64,000 nucleotides of DNA from Pelagisphaera sp964404745 (GTDB lineage: Bacteria > Verrucomicrobiota > Verrucomicrobiia > Opitutales > Opitutaceae): contig CAYOLG010000022.1 of the NCBI GenBank assembly GCA_964404745.1, forward strand, positions 1-64,000, in the 5' to 3' direction. The notes under the pieces are model-generated. The model was not told the origin of the DNA and did not search any database. It saw only the letters and a program-made list of their open reading frames with translations. Below are positions 18,631-28,018 of the stretch, one piece after another (within the stretch, counting starts at the first letter, position 1; each line of letters opens with the position of its first letter). A program made the translations under genes and the position numbers.

Positions 18631-19703
18631 TGTGGCAGGCTCCATTCATTGACCCAGTTGGTATCTCCTGGATTCGAATCAACTTTAACTTTGCGAACCG
18701 CTAAGCCCATACCTGGTTCAATTGTGTCGGTTCCTTTATCGACCGCAGCCCCAGCACTTACCTCGCGCCAAGCTCCATTGTAATAGTAATACTCGGCCAC
18801 CGGCTTCTTGTTTTTCCCAGGCGCCGTTGAGGAGTAAACGAGCAATAAATCGTTTGGATTAGCGGGATCCGTCGTCTCCTCGAACACGCCCCCAGTCGTG
18901 AGACCAAGTTCATTGAGGGCGATCGCTAACGGCCGATTCAAGCCCACGAAATTGTCGGACGCGTACTGATCCGATTCGCTGAGCGGGATGGCGATCGGAG
19001 CATCGATCACCTCTCCAAAAAACAGGGCATTCTTGGCTACCGTGTCGTTGTTGCGGATAACCATGGCGCGCCCTGGGTAGAGAACTGCGTTGTCGACAAC
19101 CGCATTGATGCCAGCCCCCACTTGACGCCAGCTACCACCAGAGAAGTAGTAGATGCCTTCCGGAATCATGTCTCCCTCCGCAGATGACGACTCCGGAACG
19201 ATGACCTCGATCTTTCTCAATCCTGGCTCGCTCTCGTCCTCGTTGTCCACTCCCAGAGGGAATGCGGATCCCAAGGTCCAATGGGGGTAAACCGCTATTC
19301 CGTCTCCATTCGCCAGGCCAGCGCTGGTCCCTCCGCCCACCACAATACCAGAGGCGGTGTTGGAAGTAACATCCAAGTGCGTTCCTTTCTGAACCCCAGT
19401 TTCTACAACCACATAATGAGTGGGTGCTCCTGACTGGCTGTCGAAAGCGCCGCTCGTCAAAGAATCGGCGGCTACTGTTAAAGTTACCGAGCCGTTCTCA
19501 GAAGCGGACTCTAGGACACCCCTGAATTCGGCTGATTGTTTAAAGGGAAAGGCCACGATCACATCGCTCTCCGCAGGCAAATCGATAGAAATAGCCCCCA
19601 CTATCTGGGAGTAAACTTCTTGCGCTCTGACTGAAGAACTCAACGCAACCAAGGAGGCGAGGGCGGCTATGATAAGCCTGGGCATCGTGAAAGATTGCTT
19701 CAT
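18627..19703 (-). CDS. Secreted protein resembling the TIGR02597 family
   Basis: About 358 residues. The chosen start is the ATG at 19703, followed by a signal peptide (MPRLIIAALASLVALSSSVRAQ); an ATG six codons later is also possible. The mature start VYSQIVGAISIDLPAESDVIVAFPF and the repeated pattern of a FSGGSWRQVGAG / YNGAWREVSAG segment with YPGRAMVIRN / EPGMGLAVRK resemble TIGR02597, a family expanded in Verrucomicrobiota, as far as I recall. The function is unknown. The protein has two similar halves. It is coupled to the FN3-domain gene through a four-base overlap. Confidence 0.65.
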   Translation of the reverse strand: MKQSFTMPRLIIAALASLVALSSSVRAQEVYSQIVGAISIDLPAESDVIVAFPFKQSAEFRGVLESASENGSVTLTVAADSLTSGAFDSQSGAPTHYVVVETGVQKGTHLDVTSNTASGIVVGGGTSAGLANGDGIAVYPHWTLGSAFPLGVDNEDESEPGLRKIEVIVPESSSAEGDMIPEGIYYFSGGSWRQVGAGINAVVDNAVLYPGRAMVIRNNDTVAKNALFFGEVIDAPIAIPLSESDQYASDNFVGLNRPLAIALNELGLTTGGVFEETTDPANPNDLLLVYSSTAPGKNKKPVAEYYYYNGAWREVSAGAAVDKGTDTIEPGMGLAVRKVKVDSNPGDTNWVNEWSLPQ

Positions 19704-19922
19704 GGCTAGAGAGTGTCTGGGCCAACCCATTGAAATACGAGTAATACGCTCAAATCAAGCCCCTTGTTTCAACTTTTTGCGCGAATGAGAAACGGAATCG
19801 CACTATGTCACTGTAAGGTAAACTTGCAGACCGCCCAACACAAGCCACGTCAAGGGCGATCCGCATTTCCCGTTACCGAGCGAAGACCGCGAGACCTGGG
19901 AAACTCTAGCCGTTGGAGTATC

Positions 19923-22868
19923 CTAACTCCCGCAGCAGCGCTTGTACTTTTTGCCGCTCCCGCAGGAGCATGGATCATTTCGACCCACTTTCGGAGTGGC
20001 CCGCTTGACCGCCACTTTCGGGAGTGAAACTTCCTTGCCCTCAGGGCCGCCTCCAATCGGGCCAGCGGGAGCGGAGTCGCCCGGTCCTCTGGCTACAGCT
20101 TGACGGGCCAGCATGGTTTTTACATTTTCGACAGCAACCATGTTGGTAGCCGTGCGGAACAGGCGAGAACAGAGCTGCGTCCGAATCATGCCAATCAATT
20201 CTTGGAAATAAGTGTAGGCTTCGTTTTTGTATTCGGAGAGTGGATCTTTCTGTCCGTAACTCCTCAAAGAGACGCTTCGCCGCAGTTCCTCCATCTCCGT
20301 GAGATGCTCCTGCCAGCGACCATCGATCGAATTGAGAAGAATAAATCGCTCCAAATGAATCAGCGCTTCCTCATTTTCAGCGGTCTTTTTAATGCGATAG
20401 GCTTCCTTAACCTTGTCGAGCACAAGATCGAGAACCGCTTCGATATCTAAGCCGTCGAGCTCCTCTTCCCTGATGCCGACAGGAAAGTGAGAGTTCACCC
20501 AAGTTGCAAATCCTGAATAACCGCCGCCTTCACCACTGCCTGATTCGGATTCCAATCTCTCAGCAAGCTCCTCCTCGACCAACTCAAAAATGGTTTGGCT
20601 GGGATCTTCGCTGTGCAATGCTTCATTACGGATGCCGTAGATAATTTCCCGCTGCTTGTTGAGTACGTCATCGTATTGCAGCAAGCGCTTGCGAATGGAG
20701 TAGTTCTGCTGCTCTACCTTCTTCTGGGCCGTCTCGATCGAGCGATTGAGCAAGGGATGCTCCAATGGTTCCCCCTCTTCCATCGAGTTTTGGAGAATCT
20801 TAGACATGGGGCCGGAGTTGGCGAACAGGCGCATGAGATCGTCTTCAAGGGAAATGAAGAACTTCGAACGACCTGGGTCGCCTTGCCGCGAACAACGGCC
20901 ACGCAATTGCCTATCGATACGACGCGACTCGTGTCTTTCCGTTCCCACTACCAACAGTCCACCTCTATCTTTAACCCCATCGCCCAATTTTATATCCGTT
21001 CCACGACCAGCCATATTCGTGGCAATCGTCACAGCTCCACGGATACCCGCTCTAGCTACAATCTCCGCCTCTTGCTGGTGATATTTGGCGTTGAGCACAT
21101 TATGTGGGATATTCTTGCGTCGCAACATGCGGCTCAGCAATTCCGATGCTTCTACTGAAACGGTTCCGACCAGCACCGGCTGACCCTTTTTATGGGCCTC
21201 TTCTATGTCCTCGATGGCGGCATTGTACTTTTCCCTTCGGGACTTGAATATCACATCGTTCTCATCGACTCGAATGCAAGGCTCGTTCGTCGGGATAATA
21301 GCCACATTGAGCTTGTAGATGTCATGAAATTCCGTCGCTTCCGTTTCCGCCGTACCCGTCATGCCTGCCAGCTTGTCGTACATTCGGAAATAGTTCTGCA
21401 CAGTAATGGTGGCGTAGGTACGGGATTCCCGTTCGATCGTCACATTTTCTTTGGCCTCTACAGCTTGGTGCAAACCGTCGCCCCAACGCCTGCCCGGCAT
21501 CACGCGGCCCGTATTCTCGTCGACAATCACGACCTTGCCATCCTGAACGACATATTCGACGTCTTTCTCGTACAAAGAGTACGCTCTTAACAACTGGCTA
21601 ATGGCGTGAATATCTTCACCGACGACTTCGAGCTTCTCTTGCTCTTTAAGCTTGATAGCGTCTTTTTCCTCCTGGGAAAGCGAGGTGTCTTTATCCAAAG
21701 CGCTGAACTTGGTCGCCAGGTCCGGCAACATGAACGCGTCGGGATCATCGGGCCTCAGCTCGACTCGGCCATTTTCCGTGAGGTCCGCTTGCCGCTGCTT
21801 CTCGTCTATCGTGTAGTAAAGGCGCTCCTTGAGAGCATACATGCGGTCCTTGTTTAGATCGCCATGCATCTCTGTCTCGAATTTATCAAATTCGCTGCGG
21901 ACGTCGCCCCTCTCCATCAGTCTCATGAAAGTCTTGTTCTTTGGGGCCCCCAATTTGACCAACAGTAAATCGGCAAACGGATCCGCCGCTTCCGCTCCGT
22001 CTGAATTCGAGGTTTCCTCATCGCTTTCCAGTTCAGCCTTGGCAGCATTAGCAAGCTTATTGCAAAAGGCTACTTGCTTCGACACCAGCCTTTGAATGCC
22101 GCTCTTCATTTTCGTGTAGGGCTGTTCCCGTTGAATGGGAGCTGGGCCCGATATGATCAGCGGCGTTCTCGCTTCGTCGATGAGGATAGAATCTACTTCG
22201 TCGATAATAACATAGTAGTGGTCGCGCTGAACCTGCTCCTCCGCATTGTGGGCCATCCCATTGTCTCGAAGATAATCGAAACCAAATTCGGAGGCCGTGC
22301 CGTAGGTAACGTCGCAACCATACATTTCCCTCTTTTGCTCCGGAGGCATTTGGTTTTTTATGCACCCGACAGACAATCCCAGATAGGCGAATAGGTACCC
22401 CATCCATTCAGAGTCCCGCTGGGCCAGATACTCATTGACCGTAACGAGCTGCACATTCCTGCCACTCAGAGCATTCAGGTATATGGGCAGCGTGGATACG
22501 AGCGTCTTTCCCTCACCAGTAGCCATTTCGGCGATACGCCCCTGATGCAATGCCATTCCGCCTATGAGCTGAACATCGTAGTGAATCATGTCCCATCCGA
22601 CTTCCTGCCCGATAACGGAGGTCCTGGATCCCACAAGCCGTCTGGCCGCATTCTTTACGGTAGCGAAGGCCTCGGGAAGCAAGTCATCGAGGGATTCACC
22701 AGCCTCGAATCGAGCTTTGAACTGGGCCGTATGCGCCTTCAGTTCATCTTCAGTCAACGATTGGTAGCCTGATTCCAGCTCATTGATGCGATCCACGATG
22801 GGCTGGCATGACTTGAGCCATTTCTTGTTAGACCTTCCGGCGAATTTTTTGAAAATTGATGAAAGCAT
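19923..22868 (-). CDS. secA: Preprotein translocase ATPase SecA
   Basis: The motor that pushes unfolded preproteins through the SecYEG channel. From the ATG at 22868 it is 981 residues; an upstream frame extension to 22967 lacks homology. Seen in order: Walker A (MATGEGKTL), DEAD-like box (IIDEVDSILIDEARTPLI), helicase motifs (MAGRGTDIKLG, GTERHESRRIDRQLRGR) and a C-terminal SEC-C zinc motif (CSCGSGKKYKRCC). The protein is longer than the about 900 residues of E. coli, mainly through an acidic insert in the first nucleotide-binding domain (around residues 290-330 and beyond). Its channel partner SecY is encoded at 45404. Confidence 0.97.
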   Translation of the reverse strand: MLSSIFKKFAGRSNKKWLKSCQPIVDRINELESGYQSLTEDELKAHTAQFKARFEAGESLDDLLPEAFATVKNAARRLVGSRTSVIGQEVGWDMIHYDVQLIGGMALHQGRIAEMATGEGKTLVSTLPIYLNALSGRNVQLVTVNEYLAQRDSEWMGYLFAYLGLSVGCIKNQMPPEQKREMYGCDVTYGTASEFGFDYLRDNGMAHNAEEQVQRDHYYVIIDEVDSILIDEARTPLIISGPAPIQREQPYTKMKSGIQRLVSKQVAFCNKLANAAKAELESDEETSNSDGAEAADPFADLLLVKLGAPKNKTFMRLMERGDVRSEFDKFETEMHGDLNKDRMYALKERLYYTIDEKQRQADLTENGRVELRPDDPDAFMLPDLATKFSALDKDTSLSQEEKDAIKLKEQEKLEVVGEDIHAISQLLRAYSLYEKDVEYVVQDGKVVIVDENTGRVMPGRRWGDGLHQAVEAKENVTIERESRTYATITVQNYFRMYDKLAGMTGTAETEATEFHDIYKLNVAIIPTNEPCIRVDENDVIFKSRREKYNAAIEDIEEAHKKGQPVLVGTVSVEASELLSRMLRRKNIPHNVLNAKYHQQEAEIVARAGIRGAVTIATNMAGRGTDIKLGDGVKDRGGLLVVGTERHESRRIDRQLRGRCSRQGDPGRSKFFISLEDDLMRLFANSGPMSKILQNSMEEGEPLEHPLLNRSIETAQKKVEQQNYSIRKRLLQYDDVLNKQREIIYGIRNEALHSEDPSQTIFELVEEELAERLESESGSGEGGGYSGFATWVNSHFPVGIREEELDGLDIEAVLDLVLDKVKEAYRIKKTAENEEALIHLERFILLNSIDGRWQEHLTEMEELRRSVSLRSYGQKDPLSEYKNEAYTYFQELIGMIRTQLCSRLFRTATNMVAVENVKTMLARQAVARGPGDSAPAGPIGGGPEGKEVSLPKVAVKRATPKVGRNDPCSCGSGKKYKRCCGS

Positions 22869-22982
22869 GCTCCTTGCTTGAATAAAAACCTTTTCAAGTA
22901 GCGAATAGGGGACCTTCTGGCAACGAAAAGGTTCTGGATTCTGGAAAGGCGAGCACAATGGGGCCATTTCGCCGCTAATCGA

Positions 22983-23762
22983 CTACAATCGCGGATTCGT
23001 CAGCGAGAGCCAAATTGCCGGCCCATTGGGATGGTCCAATTCCAATCTTTCTCCCTCTAAGCGAAAACCGAAGTGCTCAAACGCGTCAAGCAACTCCGAC
23101 TTCTCCATCCAGTTGCAGGATTCGCTACCACCCCCGCAAAACCCTGCCCAATCGAGAGCGTCGCCATAGTTGTAGGCATGGAGCTTGTGGGAAAATCCCG
23201 ATTGGGTAGCTTCCCAGGATCCGGAAAACTTATTTCGGATAACAGGATTCGCATCGATCGCCGGCCCATCCCAAAAGTGCGTCCAGACGAACAGCGAGCG
23301 TACCCGCTTAGATAACAGCTCGATTAGCTCAACGGGATTTTTCATATGATAGATCACTCCGCAAGCCAGACCCACGTCAAAAACTCCTGGGGCCGCGCGC
23401 AGATACTCAAGGAAATCGCCCAACAAGTATCGCGTCTTTTGAAGGCCTAACAGCTCTTTGACCAACAAGCATCTCAGGTAAGCGTTGGCGTTCGCTTCTA
23501 TCGCCAGGACGGAGGCTGCTCCTGCCAATTCCACCATAGCCGAGTGGCAACCTTCTAGTGGCCCCAACTCCAAGACGTTTTTTCCCTCGAGGCCGCCCAG
23601 TTGCGAGGAGGTCCAGTGAATTCGCTCGTCGTCGTAAAGCTTGCCCACTCCTCCGGTGTCGACCCCTGTTTTTTCCGGTAGCGTGGAAAACCATTGGCCC
23701 GCGAAAAGATCTACAGCATTTTGATTGGAAGGGAACTTCCCGAAATAATTCTCGGTTTTCAT
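22983..23762 (-). CDS. Class I SAM-dependent methyltransferase
   Basis: 259 residues from the ATG at 23762, which has AGGA eight bases upstream; the frame continues upstream without homology. SAM-binding motif I is VLELGPLEGCHS, then VLAIEANANAYLRC (acidic end of strand 2) and FDVGLACGVIYHMKNPVELI. The arrangement resembles methyltransferases with a CmoB-like/DUF1698 core, but the substrate is unknown. It is placed between UDP-xylose synthase and secA on the same strand, so a role in modifying a sugar or glycan is possible but only suggested by context. Confidence 0.75.
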   Translation of the reverse strand: MKTENYFGKFPSNQNAVDLFAGQWFSTLPEKTGVDTGGVGKLYDDERIHWTSSQLGGLEGKNVLELGPLEGCHSAMVELAGAASVLAIEANANAYLRCLLVKELLGLQKTRYLLGDFLEYLRAAPGVFDVGLACGVIYHMKNPVELIELLSKRVRSLFVWTHFWDGPAIDANPVIRNKFSGSWEATQSGFSHKLHAYNYGDALDWAGFCGGGSESCNWMEKSELLDAFEHFGFRLEGERLELDHPNGPAIWLSLTNPRL

Positions 23763-23824
23763 CAATTCAATCCTGACTTTCGGGATACGCGATCCCCACG
23801 GGCGGAGCTGTACAAAATTATGGT

Positions 23825-24757
23825 CTAGAGCTCGAGAAGCTCTTTGAAGTACGCTATCGTTTCTCTGAGCCCCTCCTCCAAAGGTACGGCAGGTTCCCAA
23901 TCTAGCTTGCTGTTGGCGATTTCTATATCCGGCCTCCTCTGCTTAGGATCGTCTTGGGGCAGCGGCTTGAATATGATCTTCGATTGAGTTCCCGTCAGCC
24001 TGATCACATTCTCGGCCAGCTCGATCATTGTAAACTCGCCCGGGTTACCCAGATTGACCGGTCCGACCGTCGCATCCTGCTCCATTAGACAGACAAACCC
24101 TTCAATCAAATCGCTGTAGTAGCAAAAGGACCGCGTTTGCGTTCCATCCCCAAATACCGTGAGATCCTCTCCCTTCAACGCCTGTACGATAAAATTGGAG
24201 ACTACCCGTCCATCTTCCGGCGACATTCTTGGGCCATAAGTATTGAATATGCGGGCAATGCGGATATCGACTCCATTTTGCCGATGATAATCGAAAAATA
24301 GCGTTTCCGCGCAACGCTTTCCCTCATCGTAGCATGATCGGATACCTATGGGATTGACATTGCCCCAATAGGATTCCTGTTGCGGATGCACATCGGGGTC
24401 TCCGTAAATTTCGGACGTAGAGGCCTGAAACACGCGCGCGTTCGTACGTTTTGCCAGTCCTAGACAATTGATCGCCCCCATGACGGAGGTCTTGATCGTC
24501 TTGATCGCGTTGTATTGGTAATGAACCGGGGAGGCCGGACAGGCCAGGTTGTATATGCGGTCAACTTCCACCTTGAAAGGATCGATCACATCATGACGCA
24601 TGAACTCGAAATTCGGGCTATTCCGTAGGTGAGCGACATTGCGCTTGGATCCGGTGAACAGGTTGTCCAAACAGATGACATCATCCCCTCGATCGATCAG
24701 TTTGTCCGCTAAGTGGCTCCCGAGGAAACCTGCCCCGCCCGTAATCAGTACACGCAT
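23825..24757 (-). CDS. uxs: UDP-glucuronate decarboxylase (UDP-xylose synthase)
   Basis: Converts UDP-glucuronic acid to UDP-xylose with bound NAD. 310 residues from the ATG at 24757. Seen: ITGGAGFLGSHLAD (NAD site), NLACPASPVHYQ, the STSEIYGDP catalytic threonine/serine stretch, SCYDEGKRCAETL (Tyr-x3-Lys) and IARIFNTYGPRM. These sequences are near-diagnostic for the UXS family. It lies downstream of tgt on the same strand; it probably supplies UDP-xylose to glycosyltransferases such as those at 10-17 kb. Confidence 0.93.
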   Translation of the reverse strand: MRVLITGGAGFLGSHLADKLIDRGDDVICLDNLFTGSKRNVAHLRNSPNFEFMRHDVIDPFKVEVDRIYNLACPASPVHYQYNAIKTIKTSVMGAINCLGLAKRTNARVFQASTSEIYGDPDVHPQQESYWGNVNPIGIRSCYDEGKRCAETLFFDYHRQNGVDIRIARIFNTYGPRMSPEDGRVVSNFIVQALKGEDLTVFGDGTQTRSFCYYSDLIEGFVCLMEQDATVGPVNLGNPGEFTMIELAENVIRLTGTQSKIIFKPLPQDDPKQRRPDIEIANSKLDWEPAVPLEEGLRETIAYFKELLEL

Positions 24758-24852
24758 TTCCAAAGATGACTAACCTCCGCTCGGAATTCCAAGATCAATA
24801 ATGTCAACGATGCGTTAATTTGGGCTCGAAAGCCGTCGACCGGCGGGCTGTC

Positions 24853-25986
24853 CTATTCCCCGCCCGCTTCATACTCGCGAATCCATGCTTGGCTCCACTT
24901 GAGGAAATCTCCTCGGGCGATATGCGAGCGGGCCTGACGCATGAGATCCAAATAGAAATGCAGGTTGTGGATGGTTAACAACGTGCACCCGAGGATCTCT
25001 TTGGCCATTATTAGATGTCTCAAGTAGGCTCTGGAAAAGTGGCGACACGTATAGTTGTCCAAGTCCGTTTCCAATGGTCTGGAGTCTTCCGCAAACTGAG
25101 CATTGCGGATATTTTTCATCCCATGACGGGTAAAAAAAGCTCCATTTCTGGCTACTCTAGATGGGAGAACGCAGTCGAACATATCGACGCCTAGAGCGAT
25201 CATCTTCAACATCTGAGGCGGAGTGCCCAAGCCCATCGTATAACGCGGCTTGTCTAAAGGCAGGTAAGGAGCGGTCGCTCCGACTTGATGAAGCATCTCT
25301 TCTTCCGGTTCGCCAACGCTAACTCCACCAATCGCGTATCCAGAGAACCTCATACTGGACAATTCCTCCGCGGATTGCCGACGCAAGTCTTCGTACCCGG
25401 ATCCTTGCCCAATCGCGAATACCAAGCCGCCAGAATCTAGGGTTCCCAAATCCTCAGCTATCTGCAAACAGGAGCGAGCCCATCTCGACGTACGCTCGAC
25501 TGCTTTGAGGCAATCGGCCTTTTCGCAGGGCCAAGGGGGACATTCGTCAATCACCATGGCAATGTCGGAGCCCAAATTAGCTTGAATTCCCATAACCTCG
25601 ACCGGCCCCAAAAACACTTCCTTCCCGTCCAGGTGGGATCGGAACGAAATTCCATGGTCAGAGATCTTGCTTAACTTGGCCAAACTAAAGGCCTGGAACC
25701 CTCCGCTATCAGTGAGTATAGGCCTATCCCATCCCATAAAGGCATGCAAACCTCCAAAGTCGCTTATCAAGCCGGAACCTGGGCGCAGATTCAAGTGATA
25801 GGTGTTGCCAAGTATAATCTGAGAACCGATATCTTGCAATTGAGCCGGACTCATGCCCTTAACCGTTCCCTGCGTTCCTACAGGCATGAAAATGGGCGTT
25901 TCAATTTTTCCGTGACGGGTGGTTAGGATACCCGTTCGGGCTGAACTGCTAGCATCGGTTTCGACTATTCTGAAAGTTTTTGCCAT
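24853..25986 (-). CDS. tgt: tRNA-guanine transglycosylase with degenerate zinc site
   Basis: Exchanges guanine 34 for a queuine precursor in tRNAs with GUN anticodons. 377 residues, normal length. The catalytic loop DSGGFQ (Asp 93), IDECPPWP and VDMFDCVLPSR (nucleophile Asp near 271) are present. The zinc site, normally Cys-x-Cys-x2-Cys plus a distant His, reads L309-D-N311-Y-T-C314: the first two cysteines are replaced by Leu and Asn, while Cys 314 and His 340 remain. The usual VQGG loop reads GQGS (193-196). The zinc site is structural, so activity may be reduced or lost. First gene of the unit running to uxs and secA, divergent from trpG. Confidence 0.93.
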   Translation of the reverse strand: MAKTFRIVETDASSSARTGILTTRHGKIETPIFMPVGTQGTVKGMSPAQLQDIGSQIILGNTYHLNLRPGSGLISDFGGLHAFMGWDRPILTDSGGFQAFSLAKLSKISDHGISFRSHLDGKEVFLGPVEVMGIQANLGSDIAMVIDECPPWPCEKADCLKAVERTSRWARSCLQIAEDLGTLDSGGLVFAIGQGSGYEDLRRQSAEELSSMRFSGYAIGGVSVGEPEEEMLHQVGATAPYLPLDKPRYTMGLGTPPQMLKMIALGVDMFDCVLPSRVARNGAFFTRHGMKNIRNAQFAEDSRPLETDLDNYTCRHFSRAYLRHLIMAKEILGCTLLTIHNLHFYLDLMRQARSHIARGDFLKWSQAWIREYEAGGE

Positions 25987-26125
25987 TTAAGTGTGTTACG
26001 GAAACAGCAGGCACTACTCAGCGAGGGATTTCAATCTTTCGGTCATCGGAATCCTTATATCAATTGCCGGGAAACCCTTCCTTGACCCATCCTGTCAGGC
26101 CCTATTTAAAACTCCGCCAAATCAG

Positions 26126-26689
26126 ATGCTACTCGTTATCGACAACTACGACTCGTTCACATACAACCTAGTCCAGTACTTCGGAGCCCTGGGTGTCGAG
26201 CAACGGGTATTTCGAAACGACAAAATCACCCGGGAAGAAGCCGTCGCCCTCAACCCCGATAGGCTTCTGATTTCCCCAGGACCCTGCACGCCAGACGAGG
26301 CCGGAATTAGTATCCCATTAATCGAAGCGTTCGCAGGGAGGGCGCCGATCCTCGGCGTCTGTCTCGGGCATCAATCGATTGCCCAGCATTTTGGCGCCAG
26401 CATAGTGCGAGCGGAACGGTTAATGCATGGCAAGACTTCTACTATTCACACAAACGGCGATCAGCTATTCGAAGGCTTGCCAGCAGAATTCCAGGTCGCC
26501 CGCTACCATTCCCTCATCGTAGATCCCAAAACAGTAACCGAAAATCTGACCGTTATCGCCTCCACAGAGAAAGGCGAGATTATGGGCTGCCGCCACAAGG
26601 AACTACCCATTTGGGGGGTTCAATTCCATCCCGAATCGATCGCCACCGAAAACGGGATAGCCATTTTGGAAAATTTCCTTAAAGCATAG
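26126..26689 (+). CDS. trpG: Anthranilate/aminodeoxychorismate synthase glutaminase subunit
   Basis: A 187-residue class I glutamine amidotransferase that delivers ammonia to a chorismate-using partner (TrpE or PabB). The start MLLVIDNYDSFTYNLVQYF is diagnostic; GVCLGHQSIAQ holds the catalytic cysteine and WGVQFHPESI the histidine and glutamate. TrpG and PabA cannot be separated by sequence alone and one protein may serve both pathways. No trp or pab partner is seen nearby. The nrdR gene follows after six bases. Confidence 0.88.
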   Translation: MLLVIDNYDSFTYNLVQYFGALGVEQRVFRNDKITREEAVALNPDRLLISPGPCTPDEAGISIPLIEAFAGRAPILGVCLGHQSIAQHFGASIVRAERLMHGKTSTIHTNGDQLFEGLPAEFQVARYHSLIVDPKTVTENLTVIASTEKGEIMGCRHKELPIWGVQFHPESIATENGIAILENFLKA

Positions 26690-26695
26690 TCTATT

Positions 26696-27157
26696 ATGAG
26701 GTGCCCTAAGTGCGCATCAGAACTCGATAAAGTCGTCGATTCTCGAATCAGCAAAGACGGTTCAACCATCAGGCGCCGACGCGAATGCATGGACTGCAGC
26801 CAACGTTATTCGACGATCGAGAAGATCCTCCGAGAAAACCTCTATGTTCTCAAACGGGACGGAAGACGCGAAGAATTCGACAAGAACAAGATAGTCGATA
26901 GCTTGCGAAGAGCGTGCCAAAAACGTCCCGTGGATGCCGAGCAAATCAACATCCTAATTGAGGACATGATCGACGAGTTGGAAAACGAATTCGGTATGGA
27001 GATTCCATCTTCCGCAGTTGGTGAAAAGGTGCTCGAGAATTTGAAGAATATCGATCCCATCGCCTACATTCGCTTTGCCAGCGTCTACAAGGACTTTCGC
27101 AATCTGGAGGAATTCATGGACGAGATCGGGTCCCTATCCAAACAGCCCATATTATGA
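26696..27157 (+). CDS. nrdR: Transcriptional repressor NrdR
   Basis: A 153-residue nucleotide-sensing repressor of ribonucleotide reductase genes. The zinc ribbon is MRCPKCASE...RRECMDCSQRY (Cys-x2-Cys twice) and the ATP-cone domain follows (VLKRDGRREEFDKNKIVDSLRRAC). The length fits the family. Its end overlaps the next gene by four bases (ATGA). No NrdR box was identified in the window. Confidence 0.95.
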   Translation: MRCPKCASELDKVVDSRISKDGSTIRRRRECMDCSQRYSTIEKILRENLYVLKRDGRREEFDKNKIVDSLRRACQKRPVDAEQINILIEDMIDELENEFGMEIPSSAVGEKVLENLKNIDPIAYIRFASVYKDFRNLEEFMDEIGSLSKQPIL

Positions 27158-27630
27158 GCCCGCTCAATCCTGAGGAAATATCCAAGCTACAGATAGTTTG
27201 TTCGCTCTTTCCCCAAACGGTTCAAGGCGACCTTTATCTCGCCCATCAAATTAAGGAATCCATAGAAGCCTCTTTTCCCGAAAAGGCTTCCGTTTCTCCT
27301 GAGCCTTTCATTTCGAGAGCCCAAGAATTGGTTTCCAAGCTGGAAAGGGATCGCCCCTCGGCAGGAATCGAGCTGGTACCCGCCCAAACGCCCTCAACCC
27401 CATTTTCGATGCTAGAGTTTAGGGTCAATCTACTTTCGGCTTTGAAGCGGATTTGCCGATTCGAGTCCGGCCTCGTCGTCTTGACGGGGCTAAAAGAAGC
27501 TATTTGTCCACAAGGCTGTCGCTGGTCGCCCACTCGCAAACGCGATTACGAGGAGGCTATCCGATTCGCCCGCGATTTCTGCAGCCAGCGGTCTCGACCT
27601 TCATCGAAATTATCGCTCATCATCTTCTGA
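27154..27630 (+). CDS. Protein of unknown function
   Basis: 158 residues, not recognised. It is soluble by appearance, with helical N- and C-terminal parts and two cysteines near residues 118 and 122 (AICPQGCRW). The ATG overlaps the nrdR stop, and the HIT gene starts 17 bases after its stop, so it sits inside an operon of trpG-nrdR-unknown-HIT. No motif gives a function. Confidence 0.65.
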   Translation: MSPLNPEEISKLQIVCSLFPQTVQGDLYLAHQIKESIEASFPEKASVSPEPFISRAQELVSKLERDRPSAGIELVPAQTPSTPFSMLEFRVNLLSALKRICRFESGLVVLTGLKEAICPQGCRWSPTRKRDYEEAIRFARDFCSQRSRPSSKLSLIIF

Positions 27631-27647
27631 TACCTCACAGTTTTCCA

Positions 27648-27995
27648 ATGAATTCCGAAAAAACGCTTTTCCAGAAAATCGCAGACCGGGAAATACCGGG
27701 CAGCTTCGAGCACGAGGACGACCTATGCATGGCAATCCGCGACATTGATCCCCAAGCGCCAATCCATATATTGATTATTCCCAAGGAACCGATACCCCGA
27801 GTAGGAGAAGCGCCGGAATCTTCTCGAGAATTGCTGGGCCATCTGCTACTCGTCGCTAGCCAAGTAGCGAAAAAACTGCAATTAGACAATGGATACCGAA
27901 TCGTCATCAACAACGGCTCTGATGGAGGAGAGGCCGTTCCCCACCTTCACGTTCATCTCCTTGGCGGCAGGAAAATGAACTGGCCTCCGGGCTGA
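27648..27995 (+). CDS. HIT family (HinT-like) hydrolase
   Basis: 115 residues from ATG 27648 (the frame opens earlier but only as a shadow of the preceding gene). The histidine triad HLHVHLLGG near the C-terminus and KIADREIP at the start are characteristic of the HinT branch, which hydrolyses nucleoside phosphoramidates such as AMP-lysine. The physiological substrate is unclear. Convergent with dprA, 23 bases apart. Confidence 0.93.
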   Translation: MNSEKTLFQKIADREIPGSFEHEDDLCMAIRDIDPQAPIHILIIPKEPIPRVGEAPESSRELLGHLLLVASQVAKKLQLDNGYRIVINNGSDGGEAVPHLHVHLLGGRKMNWPPG

Positions 27996-28018
27996 GGGCG
28001 GGACGGCGTTTTTAATTG

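Noticed and set aside
20595..22407. Long antisense frames within secA
   Set aside because: They mirror codon structure of secA; no known motif or ribosome binding site.
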